64,000 bases of DNA from JAAZCI01 sp046462535 (GTDB lineage: Bacteria; Pseudomonadota; Gammaproteobacteria; Cardiobacteriales; Wohlfahrtiimonadaceae): the NCBI GenBank assembly GCA_046462535.1, contig JBKGVF010000022.1:82273-146272 (forward strand). Reading direction: 5' to 3'. Shown here piece after piece: positions 51,918-61,700 of this stretch (position 1 is the stretch's first letter; every line of letters starts with the position of its first letter). The translations under genes were made by a program, and so were the position numbers. The notes under the pieces are model-generated. The model was not told the DNA's origin. It did not search any database and saw only the letters and a list, made by a program, of their open reading frames with translations.

Positions 51918-53002
51918 AACAGATAAAACCGCTCCCCCCACTACAGAATCGGGGGGAGGTAGAGAGAGGGGAGGCGACCCAATTCTATAGAGGGTTGATC
52001 CGTCGCCGTCTCCTGATTATTCTACTATTAGTTGGAGCGATTGCGGTATCGCTTTGGTTTGACCTTATTTTAGGGCCGTCGAATCTCTCTGCGAAGACCT
52101 TTTTTCAGGTTTTAGTATCGCCAGATGAGTTTTCAAAGGGTATTCAAAATATAGTTTGGAATATTCGACTGCCAGAGGCCTTAATGGCAATCGTTGTAGG
52201 GCTTGCCCTAGGGTTAGCAGGGGCAGAGATGCAGACGGTATTAAATAATCCGTTAGCCAGTCCCTTTACACTGGGTGTATCGTCGGCTGCCTCCTTTGGA
52301 GCTGCGTTAGCGATTGTCTCAGGTATTGGCTTTGCCTCTATCTCTCAACAGTGGTTTGTCTCGGCTAATGCCTTTATCTTTGCGCTACTATCGGCATTGA
52401 TGCTCGATTTTGTGGCACGACTAACCAAAGCAATGACTTCGGGCATTGTACTGTTTGGTATTGCTCTGGTGTTTAGCTTTAATGCCCTAGTCTCTATGAT
52501 GCAATTTATTGCAACTGAAGATACATTACAGGGATTAGTATTTTGGACAATGGGGAGCTTAACCCGTGCAGATTGGGTAAAACTCTCTATACTGTTAGTA
52601 CTGTTTGCGATTATCATGCCTTGGTCATTTGCAAATAGTTGGAAGTTGACTGCCTTTAGATTAGGCGAAGATCGTGCGCTCAGCTTTGGAATTAATATTC
52701 GAGCCCTGCGACTTAATACCCTAATCAGAGTGAGTCTATTAGCAGCAGCATCCGTGGCTTTTGTGGGGCCCATTAGCTTTATCGGCTTAGTATCCCCCCA
52801 TATTGCACGATTTTTGTTTGGTGAGGATCACCGTTTCTACCTTCCCGGCAGCGCCCTGGTAGGAGCCTTAATTCTTTCGCTAGCATCCATTGCGTCAAAA
52901 AATATTTTACATGGTGTGGTTATTCCTGTTGGGATTGTTACCTCTTTAGTAGGTGTTCCCTTCTTCTTAACCATCATCTTAAAAAATAGAGGGAGAATAT
53001 GA
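51899..53002 (+). CDS. FecCD-family ABC transporter permease
   Basis: Inner-membrane permease of the BtuC/FecC type with eight to ten helices. SLWFDLILGPSNLSAK, LGLAGAEMQTVLNNPLASP, TLGVSSAASFGA and C-terminal GLVSPHIARFLFGEDHR are family landmarks. The start is doubtful: the TTG at 51899 would give an extra N-terminus of ~30 charged residues encoded partly by a palindromic repeat at 51932; a TTG at 51995 (RBS poor) gives a more typical 336-residue protein. It overlaps the ATPase by 4 nt. Confidence 0.85.
   Translation: MDRAGVEQIKPLPPLQNRGEVERGEATQFYRGLIRRRLLIILLLVGAIAVSLWFDLILGPSNLSAKTFFQVLVSPDEFSKGIQNIVWNIRLPEALMAIVVGLALGLAGAEMQTVLNNPLASPFTLGVSSAASFGAALAIVSGIGFASISQQWFVSANAFIFALLSALMLDFVARLTKAMTSGIVLFGIALVFSFNALVSMMQFIATEDTLQGLVFWTMGSLTRADWVKLSILLVLFAIIMPWSFANSWKLTAFRLGEDRALSFGINIRALRLNTLIRVSLLAAASVAFVGPISFIGLVSPHIARFLFGEDHRFYLPGSALVGALILSLASIASKNILHGVVIPVGIVTSLVGVPFFLTIILKNRGRI
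51932..51958. repeat. GC-rich palindrome at the permease 5' end
   Basis: CTCCCCCC pairs with GGGGGGAG around an 11-nt loop. It resembles the hairpin at 11982-12003 and lies between the binding protein and permease reading frames, or inside the permease's doubtful N-terminus. It could set the relative amount of the permease message. Confidence 0.5.
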
Positions 53003-53835
53003 GTCACTTAACGATTAATAATCTGTCGGTGGGGTATCTTAAAAAATGTATTATCGATAATCTCAATATTGAGAATATTCCTCGTGGAAAAGTTACCGTC
53101 TTATTAGGGCCTAATGGATGTGGAAAATCAACACTCATGCGTGGATTGGCAGGCTTAGGGCGTGCAAGCGGTAAACTCTATCTCGACGAGACCGATCTAA
53201 TGCAGTTGCCTCTTAGTGAGCGTGCAGAGAAGGTTGTGTATCTGCCCCAGTCGATTCCTACAGGTATTCATTTACATGTCTATGAGTCGGTTGTAGTGGC
53301 GGCTCGAGCAACAGGTAATAGTGAATATGCTACCGAAGAGCGGGTAATGAAGACGTTAGAGCGATTAGGGATTGCACACTTAGCTTTCTCCTATCTAGAT
53401 GAGCTCTCTGGTGGGCAAAAACAGCTAGTTGGGTTGGCCCAGTCATTGATTCGTAAGCCTGATCTGCTTCTATTAGATGAGCCTTTAAGCGCATTAGATT
53501 TAAATTATCAATACCATGTGATGGATTTGGTTAAACGGGCAACGAGAAAACGTAATATCATCACAATTGTAGTGGTACATGATATCAATATTGCCTTACG
53601 TCATGCCGACTATGTCATTATGTTAAAAGCGGGGCAACATGTAGCAAGTGGCCATCCTTGTGCTGTGATAACACCTGAGAATTTAGCTAAAGTCTATGGG
53701 GTTCGTGGACGAGTTGAGTGCTGTTCATCGGGAATGTCACAGGTAATTATTGATGGGGTTGTGAGTGCACAAAATTGTGCTGAGCCGCAAGAGTATTGTA
53801 CCGGCCGAGTAGAGCTTGAGCAGCGCGCTATCTAG
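52999..53835 (+). CDS. ABC transporter ATP-binding protein (FecE/BtuD type)
   Basis: 278-residue ATPase. Walker A GPNGCGKST, signature ELSGGQKQLVGLAQ, Walker B LLLLDEPLSALD and the switch His in VVVHDIN are all intact. The C-terminus beyond the usual end carries ECCSSG, NCAEPQEYC, with five cysteines in the last ~45 residues, which is odd for this family. It overlaps the permease by 4 nt. It powers import by the two preceding proteins. Confidence 0.9.
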   Translation: MSHLTINNLSVGYLKKCIIDNLNIENIPRGKVTVLLGPNGCGKSTLMRGLAGLGRASGKLYLDETDLMQLPLSERAEKVVYLPQSIPTGIHLHVYESVVVAARATGNSEYATEERVMKTLERLGIAHLAFSYLDELSGGQKQLVGLAQSLIRKPDLLLLDEPLSALDLNYQYHVMDLVKRATRKRNIITIVVVHDINIALRHADYVIMLKAGQHVASGHPCAVITPENLAKVYGVRGRVECCSSGMSQVIIDGVVSAQNCAEPQEYCTGRVELEQRAI

Positions 53836-53885
53836 TATCGTCTCTAATTGACAGCGATTGCACAATAGTTGTAATCTGACGGTTT

Positions 53886-53923
53886 TGCCTCCACTAGAGG
53901 AATCTTTAGGGAGGCATTTTTAT
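53886..53923 (+). terminator. Intrinsic terminator after the importer operon
   Basis: TGCCTCC pairs with GGAGGCA around a 17-nt loop, followed by five T, 51 bp after the ATPase stop and 24 bp before the LOG gene. Confidence 0.75.
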
Positions 53924-53946
53924 TTCATTTGAAATGAGGTTGATAA

Positions 53947-54621
53947 ATGAGTAGAAGGATAGATCCGATCGATCCCAATGTTGCAGCAGCACAGCGGCCT
54001 GAGCGCAAGTGGAATCTTGGAGAGATTATTAATGAGTTTGAGTCCACTCGTGATCGTTTACGTGATGTGAGTCCAGCAGTCAGTATCTTTGGATCGGCAC
54101 GCCTATCAGAAGAGAGCCCCTATTATCAGCTCACAATAAAAATTGCTGAGCGGCTTGCGAAGGCAGGGTTTGCTATTTTATCAGGTGGCGGGCCTGGCAT
54201 TATGGAAGCAGCTAATCGTGGTGCAAAGGGAAATAGTCAATCGGTGGGACTCAATATAAAGCTGCCTCATGAGCAGAAACCAAATGGCTATCAGGATGTT
54301 AGCTTGCACTATCAGAACTTTTTTTCGCGTAAAGCAGGCTTTGTGCAGTATTCAGAAGCCTTTATCTGTATGCCCGGGGGGTTTGGTACGCTCGATGAGC
54401 TGTCCGAGGTATTAACGTTGATTCAGACGAGAATGATGCCCGCAATGCCCATTATCTTGGTAGGACGCGCTTTTTGGAGTCCCTTAATTGAGTGGTTTGA
54501 AGAGCAGCTTCTATCAGAAGGGATGATCAATAGAGAGGATTTAACACTGTTTGAGCTGGTGGATAGTTATGAAGAGGTGATGACTCTCTTTTGTCAATAT
54601 TTCCTCATTTCCGATAAGTAG
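53947..54621 (+). CDS. LOG family protein (TIGR00730, cytokinin-riboside 5'-monophosphate phosphoribohydrolase-like)
   Basis: 224-residue Rossmann-fold protein. SGGGPGIMEAANRGA and MPGGFGTLDELSEVLTLIQT are the LOG family motifs, with PGGxGTxxE binding the phosphoribosyl end. LOG enzymes hydrolyse nucleoside 5'-monophosphates; older databases call them lysine decarboxylases in error. It is transcribed alone, behind its own region after a terminator. Confidence 0.9.
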   Translation: MSRRIDPIDPNVAAAQRPERKWNLGEIINEFESTRDRLRDVSPAVSIFGSARLSEESPYYQLTIKIAERLAKAGFAILSGGGPGIMEAANRGAKGNSQSVGLNIKLPHEQKPNGYQDVSLHYQNFFSRKAGFVQYSEAFICMPGGFGTLDELSEVLTLIQTRMMPAMPIILVGRAFWSPLIEWFEEQLLSEGMINREDLTLFELVDSYEEVMTLFCQYFLISDK

Positions 54622-54659
54622 TTAGTTATACTGCTCTTGATTTTATCGAGAAGCAGTAA

Positions 54660-54688
54660 AAAAGCCTCTCACAAGGGGAGAGGCTTTT
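54660..54688. terminator. Bidirectional terminator between the LOG and cytochrome c genes
   Basis: An 11-bp perfect stem, AAAAGCCTCTC with GAGAGGCTTTT, around a 7-nt loop, between convergent genes. Confidence 0.85.
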
Positions 54689-54707
54689 ATCTTATGATAT
54701 GAATAGA

Positions 54708-55019
54708 TTACTCTTTATGGAGAATCTGACGCACCATTGTGCGGATATCATCTTCATCTACATGGAAGTTAGGTGCCATAGGGATAGGACCCCAAACACC
54801 GGAACCACCTGTGCGAACCTTCTCTACAAGATAATCTTCCGCATCCTCATCATCTTTATACTTCTCATAGACATCGTCGTAGCTTGGACCTGTGATGCCA
54901 ACATCTTGTCTATGGCAGGCAAAACAGCCTGATGCTGTTGCAAGTTCTTCATCAACTTGAGCAAAGCTTGTGCTCATAAGACCCGCCGCAACCAATGCAG
55001 TAACAAGTAGTTTTCTCAT
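54708..55019 (-). CDS. Small periplasmic class I cytochrome c (c551/c5-like)
   Basis: 103 residues with a signal peptide (MRKLLVTALVAAGLMSTSFA) and one haem site CFACH at 32-36. The sixth ligand is likely Met81 in PIPMAPN. It is an electron carrier in the periplasm. It stands alone, divergent in function from the convergent LOG gene and after glmU on the same strand, with a 132-bp spacer. Confidence 0.9.
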   Translation of the reverse strand: MRKLLVTALVAAGLMSTSFAQVDEELATASGCFACHRQDVGITGPSYDDVYEKYKDDEDAEDYLVEKVRTGGSGVWGPIPMAPNFHVDEDDIRTMVRQILHKE

Positions 55020-55151
55020 AATTATTAACCTCTTACAGTTGTTAGGGGCAAGACGCCCTATGAAAAATAATTCTTTTATACCTCTAATATTAGCATATCT
55101 GCATTAAAAGATAACTAAAAAGGGGGAGGATTTGATCGTAGCTAGGATGTT

Positions 55152-56522
55152 TTACTCCTCTTTTTTGGGACGTTTCCATTGGGGGATCCGTTTTAGCTCA
55201 ATGGTATTTAGAGCAAGCTCTTCAGCTTCGATATCTTTAGTGATAATGGCCCCTGCTGCTGTAGTAGCCCCTTTTTTTAGAGTGACAGGCGCTACTAATG
55301 AATTGTGGGAACCGATAAAGACATCATCTTCCACTCTCGTATTAAATTTATTAGCGCCATCATAATTACAGGTAATAACTCCCGCTCCAACATTAACTCG
55401 ATCACCGATCGAGGCATCACCAAGATAGGTCAGATGCCCCACTTTACTTCCTTCACCTAGCTGGGTATTTTTTGTCTCAACAAAGTTGCCAATATGGGCA
55501 TGATCATTAATATCTGATCCTTCACGTAGGCGGGCAAATGGGCCAATTGAGACTGAGGTGCCAATTTTCGCTCCCTCAATAACAGAGTAGGCACGAATAG
55601 TACTATTATCGCCAATAACGACATCTTTTAGGATGACCCCTGCCTCAATAGTAACATTGCGCCCTAAAATAATATTTCCACTTAGGGTTACATTAGCGGC
55701 GATATGGCAATCCATACCATTTTTAATCTGCCCTTTAATGGTTAAAGTCTCTGGGCGATCGAGCGTGACTCCATTTCGCATCAGCTCTTCTGCACGCTTC
55801 TGTTGATAAACGGCTTCCAGTTCGGCTAGCTGTACTCGATCGTTAACACCTAAGATTAGTTGTGGATTTTCTTGCAACGTTAAGATAGGAAGCTCCTCCT
55901 CAACAGCAATCTTAGCGATATCTGTAAGGTAATACTCCTCTTGCTGATTATCATTATTGAGCTGTGGAAGAGCACTTTGTAAAAATGGCTCTGTTGTCAC
56001 AAAGATGCCGGTATTCATTTCACAGATGGCTCGCTCATTTTCGTTAGCATCCTTCTCTTCGATAATGGCGACCATCTCATTATTGTGATCGCGAATAATC
56101 CGCCCATACCCAGTAGGATCATCAACTACAGAGGTTAGCCAAGCAAGGGGGGTTTTCGGTGTGACAAGCTCGGTAAGCTTGGCAAGCGTTTCGTGATTAA
56201 TAAGGGGGGTGTCACCATATAGCACTAAAATTTTAGAATCTGAAAGTGTGCTAGGCAGTGCATAGCGCATGGCATCGCCCGTCCCTTCAAAGCTTTTTTG
56301 CTCTACCCAGGTAATATCCTCCTCATTTTGGTAGGCCTCTTTAAGAACCTCTCCTCGATGTCCATAGACAACAATTAAGCGGTCGGGATTAAGTTTGCGG
56401 GCAGATTCTAAGACATGACTTAACATCGGCTTTCCACCAATTTTGTGGAGCGGCTTAGGTAACTCTGACTTCATGCGTGATCCTAATCCGGCCGCTAAAA
56501 TAACAATTGATAATGTATTCAT
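55152..56522 (-). CDS. glmU: Bifunctional UDP-GlcNAc pyrophosphorylase/GlcN-1-P acetyltransferase
   Basis: 456 residues, the same length as E. coli GlmU. The N-terminal uridyltransferase has LAAGLGSRMKSELPKPLH; the C-terminal left-handed beta-helix with hexapeptide repeats ends in the acetyltransferase with FVETKNTQLGEGSKVGHLTY. It makes UDP-GlcNAc for peptidoglycan and LPS. glmS is not adjacent. Confidence 0.96.
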   Translation of the reverse strand: MNTLSIVILAAGLGSRMKSELPKPLHKIGGKPMLSHVLESARKLNPDRLIVVYGHRGEVLKEAYQNEEDITWVEQKSFEGTGDAMRYALPSTLSDSKILVLYGDTPLINHETLAKLTELVTPKTPLAWLTSVVDDPTGYGRIIRDHNNEMVAIIEEKDANENERAICEMNTGIFVTTEPFLQSALPQLNNDNQQEEYYLTDIAKIAVEEELPILTLQENPQLILGVNDRVQLAELEAVYQQKRAEELMRNGVTLDRPETLTIKGQIKNGMDCHIAANVTLSGNIILGRNVTIEAGVILKDVVIGDNSTIRAYSVIEGAKIGTSVSIGPFARLREGSDINDHAHIGNFVETKNTQLGEGSKVGHLTYLGDASIGDRVNVGAGVITCNYDGANKFNTRVEDDVFIGSHNSLVAPVTLKKGATTAAGAIITKDIEAEELALNTIELKRIPQWKRPKKEE

Positions 56523-56598
56523 AATCCCCCCTTTAATTGGTGGTTGTTGATAAATAAAAGAGTATTATAGCGGATTTGGCATGAGGATATTTCCCTCT

Positions 56599-57480
56599 TT
56601 AAGGTGCCCTTTTTTCGGCAACGAGTGCCATAAGGGAGCCAAAAGTGACTAAGATGACACCAAGCCAGAAGTTTCCGCTAGGGTTGATCTGTAACCATAA
56701 GCTAGAGAAGAGTACCGATAGGATAGGGGTTAAGTAGGAGAGATTAGCCAATAGCGTCATATTGCCATACTGAATGGCCCGCTCCCAGAAGGTGTAGGAG
56801 AAGCCGATAACGATTCCGGCAATAAGCATCTCAAATAGTGATGATGTATGCCATTGAGGCATTGGCGCACCCTCTAGGAGAAACTTTCCCCACAATGAGA
56901 GGGCCACTGCCGTAAAGAAGAGGGGAATACCATTCTCTCCTGCTCCAAAGCGTTTGGCGATATTACAGTAGAGTCCCCACGCTATTGCTGCAATAAAAAC
57001 CAACAGATAGGGGAGTGGATTGCCCTTAATATTACTTATGATGTGCTGAGGATTGAGCCCATGCTCACCAGAGAGGGCCCAGATAACACCAAAAAGGGAG
57101 CAGAGGAGTCCTAATAGTGTTAACCAAGTTGGGCGAGTATGATTAATCCAAATAGAGAAGAGGAGAATAAAGGTGGGCCAGAGATAGTTGATCAGTGAGA
57201 TCTCTAGCGATTGTGCCCGATCTTTTGCCATTCCTACAGATAGCGAGAGGAGCACTTCATAAAGGAGAAAGAGGGCACCACCAAGATAGAGATAGAGTGG
57301 GGGATAACGTCTAATATTGGGCACGCCATAGGTGGCAAGTAGAGTGACCGCTGCAACCGTATAGATTAAGGCAGGCCCTAATGTTACCCCTAATCCTTCT
57401 GATACTGTACGAATTAGGGCGGTAAAAGAGCTCCAAATTAAGATGGCAAGGATGCCAAGGAGTGTTGCGCGATTTATCAT
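56599..57480 (-). CDS. yddG: EamA-family exporter, YddG-like (aromatic amino acid efflux)
   Basis: 293 residues with ten hydrophobic helices (two EamA repeats). The start LLGILAILIWSSFTALIRTVSEGLG and INYLWPTFILLFSIW match E. coli YddG, which exports aromatic amino acids. It starts 15 bp after the second dadA, so the two are very likely co-transcribed: a catabolic enzyme with an amino acid exporter. The specificity is inferred from similarity. Confidence 0.8.
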   Translation of the reverse strand: MINRATLLGILAILIWSSFTALIRTVSEGLGVTLGPALIYTVAAVTLLATYGVPNIRRYPPLYLYLGGALFLLYEVLLSLSVGMAKDRAQSLEISLINYLWPTFILLFSIWINHTRPTWLTLLGLLCSLFGVIWALSGEHGLNPQHIISNIKGNPLPYLLVFIAAIAWGLYCNIAKRFGAGENGIPLFFTAVALSLWGKFLLEGAPMPQWHTSSLFEMLIAGIVIGFSYTFWERAIQYGNMTLLANLSYLTPILSVLFSSLWLQINPSGNFWLGVILVTFGSLMALVAEKRAP

Positions 57481-57495
57481 GGGTATCTCTCTTGC

Positions 57496-58731
57496 TCAAC
57501 AATCATTTAAGGTCAATCCGGTTAGATCGATGGGGCTAGGCCGCTCCGTTATGAGGCTGGCAACCACTTCGGCGGCCCCAGCTGCTAATGTTAATCCTAA
57601 ACTCCCATGCCCAATATTGAGCCAGAGATTAGGATAAGGTGTCGCCCCTAAAATCGGAGTTCCTTTGGGGGTGGTTGGACGGAAGCCGGACCAAAGTTGC
57701 GCCTCATCTACTCCAGATAATTGTGGAAAGGTCTGTCTAACTATGGCACGAAGGGCGGCCACACGTTTGGGGCGAATCGTGTGATACCCAATATCCACCA
57801 TTGCGGCAATGCGAAGCTGCTCTCCAAGTTGCGCATAGAGGATACGGTGGGCAAAATCGGTCACACTGAGCGTAGGGGCAATGGCGCTCTCTATTGGTTT
57901 AGGTAGGGTTAAGCTATACCCCTGTAGTGGATAGAGCGGTACCTTTAACGATAATGGATTGAGAAGAGCAGGGCTACCATTACCAGCTGCAATTACAAAT
58001 TGCGTTGCATCGATCTCTTTTGCTCCACTCTTAGCGGCAACAATACTCCCTCCCTCTACTTGCAATCGATCGATAGGGGTATTGAGTGTTAGGGTGAAGC
58101 GGGGTGATTGCTGCAGTTTTGTTAAGAGGTTTGTGGCCAGTTCATAGCCATCAACTACCTCCTCATTAGGGGTATAGATACCACCATAGATCTGCTTTTT
58201 GATGGGGGTTAGAGCAGGCTCAAGGGCAACGACCTCATCCACACCAAGAGAAGATTGATGTTGGGGGTCTAAGGTGGCAAGACTCTGCTTAAATTGTGTA
58301 GCGTGGCGGTGGAGGATCAGTTTTCCCCGCTGCTGCCATGAAGGGGGAGTAATCCCTTTTCTACGCCAACGTTGTAGCGTCGCTTGGCTGAGCAGCGCTA
58401 AACGCAAGGTGTCGCGGTAGCTCTGCTGATGGGTGGTGCGATTTGAGGCGCGCAGAAAATGGAGGAGCCAGCGCAGTTGAGCGATGGAGCCATCGAGCCG
58501 CATATTGAGGGGCGCACCCTTTCGCCCTAACCATCTTAAGCTAGTGAGGGGAACTCCGCGATCTGCTAGAGGAGCGACATAGCGATAGCTGAGCTGCCCG
58601 CCATTAGCGTAGCTTGCTCCATGGGCAACCTGTTCGGCTTCATCGATCAATTCCACTGTTAGCCCTTTATGAATTAGGGCGTAGGCGGTGGCTAGCCCGA
58701 CAATGCCTCCTCCAATAATGGCAATCTTCAT
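57496..58731 (-). CDS. dadA: D-amino-acid dehydrogenase (DadA, copy 2)
   Basis: 411-residue FAD enzyme closest to canonical DadA. GGGIVGLATAYAL binds FAD, HGASYANGGQLSYRYVAPLAD is the family block near residue 40, and the C-terminal GFRPTTPKGTPILGATP is intact. It deaminates D-amino acids oxidatively at the inner membrane. A YddG-type exporter follows after 15 bp. The other copy (17.9 kb) differs in its partners and in this block, so roles may be divided. Confidence 0.9.
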   Translation of the reverse strand: MKIAIIGGGIVGLATAYALIHKGLTVELIDEAEQVAHGASYANGGQLSYRYVAPLADRGVPLTSLRWLGRKGAPLNMRLDGSIAQLRWLLHFLRASNRTTHQQSYRDTLRLALLSQATLQRWRRKGITPPSWQQRGKLILHRHATQFKQSLATLDPQHQSSLGVDEVVALEPALTPIKKQIYGGIYTPNEEVVDGYELATNLLTKLQQSPRFTLTLNTPIDRLQVEGGSIVAAKSGAKEIDATQFVIAAGNGSPALLNPLSLKVPLYPLQGYSLTLPKPIESAIAPTLSVTDFAHRILYAQLGEQLRIAAMVDIGYHTIRPKRVAALRAIVRQTFPQLSGVDEAQLWSGFRPTTPKGTPILGATPYPNLWLNIGHGSLGLTLAAGAAEVVASLITERPSPIDLTGLTLNDC

Positions 58732-58764
58732 GCCGCTCTCCTTTATTTTATATTTTTACCCTTC

Positions 58765-61700
58765 TTAGCTGAGGGCTTTTAAGAGTTGAATAATCGCATC
58801 AATACGTGCTTTAGGCTCCTCTAACTCTCTTTTATAGGTGAGGCTCTCCTCTCCATTGAGCTGATAGCGATGGGGTTGTTGCTGAATCAGCTCAATTAGC
58901 TTCTCAGGGTTAAAGCGTGGCTGCTCCCCAAAGAGGAGGCGCACCCCATGTTGATTCGCCTCAATTTTAGCGAAATTATAGGGGCGGGCGAGAATTTTGA
59001 GCTCTGCCAGATAAAAGAGGGTTTTGCTCTTCTCAGGTAGTAATCCAAAGCGATCGATTAGATCAATTTGAATGGCATCAAGATCCTCAATGGTTTCTGC
59101 ACTCGCGATCTTTTTATAGTAGGAGAGACGGGTAGTGACATCAAAGATATAATCCTCCTGTAGCAGTGCTGGAAGGCCAATTTCAATCTCCGTTCCTCTT
59201 GAGAAGGGCTCATCGACACTGAGCTGCCCTCCCTCTTTAACGACCTTTACTGCTCTCTTCAGTAGATCCATATAGAGGGAGAAGCCGATCGCATGAATCT
59301 CACCACTCTGATTCTCGCCAAGCAACTCTCCGGCACCACGAATCTCAAGGTCATGATTTGCTAACATGAAGCCAGCCCCTAAGGTATCGGTATTCATCAC
59401 TGCTTCAATGCGTTTCTTAGCATCGTTAGTCATTGCTCGCTCATGGGGTAGGATAAGGTAGCAATAAGCGCGGTGATGGGAACGCCCTACACGTCCACGA
59501 ATTTGATGCAGCTGCGCTAATCCTAAATGGTCGGCACGATTAATAATAACGGTATTTGCATTAGGGACATCAATTCCTGATTCAATAATGGTGGTACACA
59601 GAAGTAGGTTGATCCGATGATGGTAGAAGTCGATCATCACTTTTTCAAGATCTCGCTCATGCATCTGTCCATGGGCGATTCCGATGGTAATATCGGGAAG
59701 TAGCTCTGTTAAACGGGCCCCTACAGCCTCAATACTCTGAACCTCATTGTGAAGAAAGTAGACCTGCCCACCCCGCTTAAATTCACGCATACAGGCCTCA
59801 ACAAGGAGCTCATCGCTCCACTCATGGGCAAATGTTTTTACAGCTACGCGATCTTCAGGAGGTGTTGCGATAATGGAGAGCGATTTTAGACCAGAGAGCC
59901 CCATATTGAGTGTTCGAGGGATGGGTGTTGCCGTCATAGCAAGAAAGTTAACTTCAGTGCGAAGTGCTTTTAAACGCTCCTTTTGCCGCACTCCAAAACG
60001 ATGCTCCTCATCGATAATCACCAAGCCAAGATTGTGAAATTTGGTATCTTTAGAGAGGAGGCGATGGGTACCAATAACAATATCGAGGGAGCCATCGGCG
60101 AGCTCTGCTAAAATTTTCCGAGTCTCTTTTGTCTTACGAAAACGGGAGAGAGAGCGAATTGCGATTGGCCAATCGGAGAAGCGATCTTGGAAGGATTGAG
60201 CATGCTGTTCCGCTAAAAGCGTAGTGGGTGCTAACATCGCCACTTGATACCCATTCATAACGGCAACAAAGGCTGCACGCATCGCCACTTCGGTCTTACC
60301 AAAACCCACATCGCCACAGACGATACGATCCATCTTCCCCTCTTTTAGATCGGCTATAACCTCATCGATTGCCCGCTGCTGATCGGGGGTGGTCTCATAA
60401 GGGAAGGCGCGATTAAACTGGGCATAGGCCTCCTCATCAAGAGTCATCCCTTTACTCTCTCTAGCGGCGCGTATTGCATAGATATTGAGCAGCTCTGCAG
60501 CAGTATCATTCGCCTTTTCAGCGGCTTTTTTCCGAGCACGCTCCCACTGAGAGGAGCCAAGTCGATGCCATGGTGCATCCTCTTTAGCGCTGCCGGAGTA
60601 GAGCGCTAGCTGATCAAGATCGGTTATCGGCAGGTAGAGTTTGGCATTATCCTGATATTGAATTACCACCAGTTCAGTATCGTCGATATGATCAAGCCCA
60701 GCATAGCGCCCAATCCCATGTTTAAGATGGATGATGGGATCACCTACCTCTAGAGTATCGAGATTGGTGAGCAGCGAGTCGATATCGGCAACGGGCTCTT
60801 TTGCTCGATAGCGACGTCGTGGTGGGAGCCCTAAGAAGGCATTTTCGGTAAGGATTGCAAAGGGTGGATCGAGTGAATGGAGACTCTCGTTGAGCACTCC
60901 GGAAGTGAGCATTAAAGGTTTTGGGGCTTGGAAAAATTGTTCAGCTGAGTCAATGACAGTCGGTTTAATCCCCCCCTCGTGAAGGCGCGTTAGCAGCGCT
61001 TCACGTCGTCCACGACTCTCGGTGGTCAGGAGGAGGGGATAGGGGGGATTCTCCTGATGCTCTTTTAATCTCTCAATATTATATTTAGGACCCTCCTCAT
61101 GGGTGAAGGTTAAGAGTAGCTGTGGGTATTGCTCAATGGCCCCCATCAGAGGTTTGAGATTTAAAAAGAGGCGAGAGGGGGGGAGTAGAGGGCGTATCTG
61201 ATCATGACGATAGCGCTCATATCGAGTCTCGATCAGCTCTTGGTAGCGGATCGCCTCCTGCTCCACCGAAGGGTAGAGAATAAGGCAGCTCTCCTCCTTT
61301 AAGTAGTCAAAAAAGGTGGCGGTCTCATCAAAAAAGAGGGGGAGATAATTCTCAATACCTGATGGGAGATTCCCCTTTAACACCTCTTTATAGAGGGGGA
61401 GCTCTGCCCCGTGGGGGAAGCTCTCGATAAATTTCCGCTGAAAGCGCTCAAGACCAATGGGGTTACGCTCAAACTCCCGCGTTGGCAGCAGTGAGAGGCG
61501 CTCCATCTGCTGCCGCGTCTCTTGGGTTTCGGGATCAAAGGTGCGAATGGAGTCCACCTCATCATCAAAAAGATCGATTCGGATTGGTGATTCAGCACCC
61601 ATCGGAAAGAGGTCGAAGATGGAGCCACGTAGGGCATATTCACCAGGGGCTATCACATGGTTAACGGCGTTATACCCAGCCTCTTTTAGCTGTAGACGAA

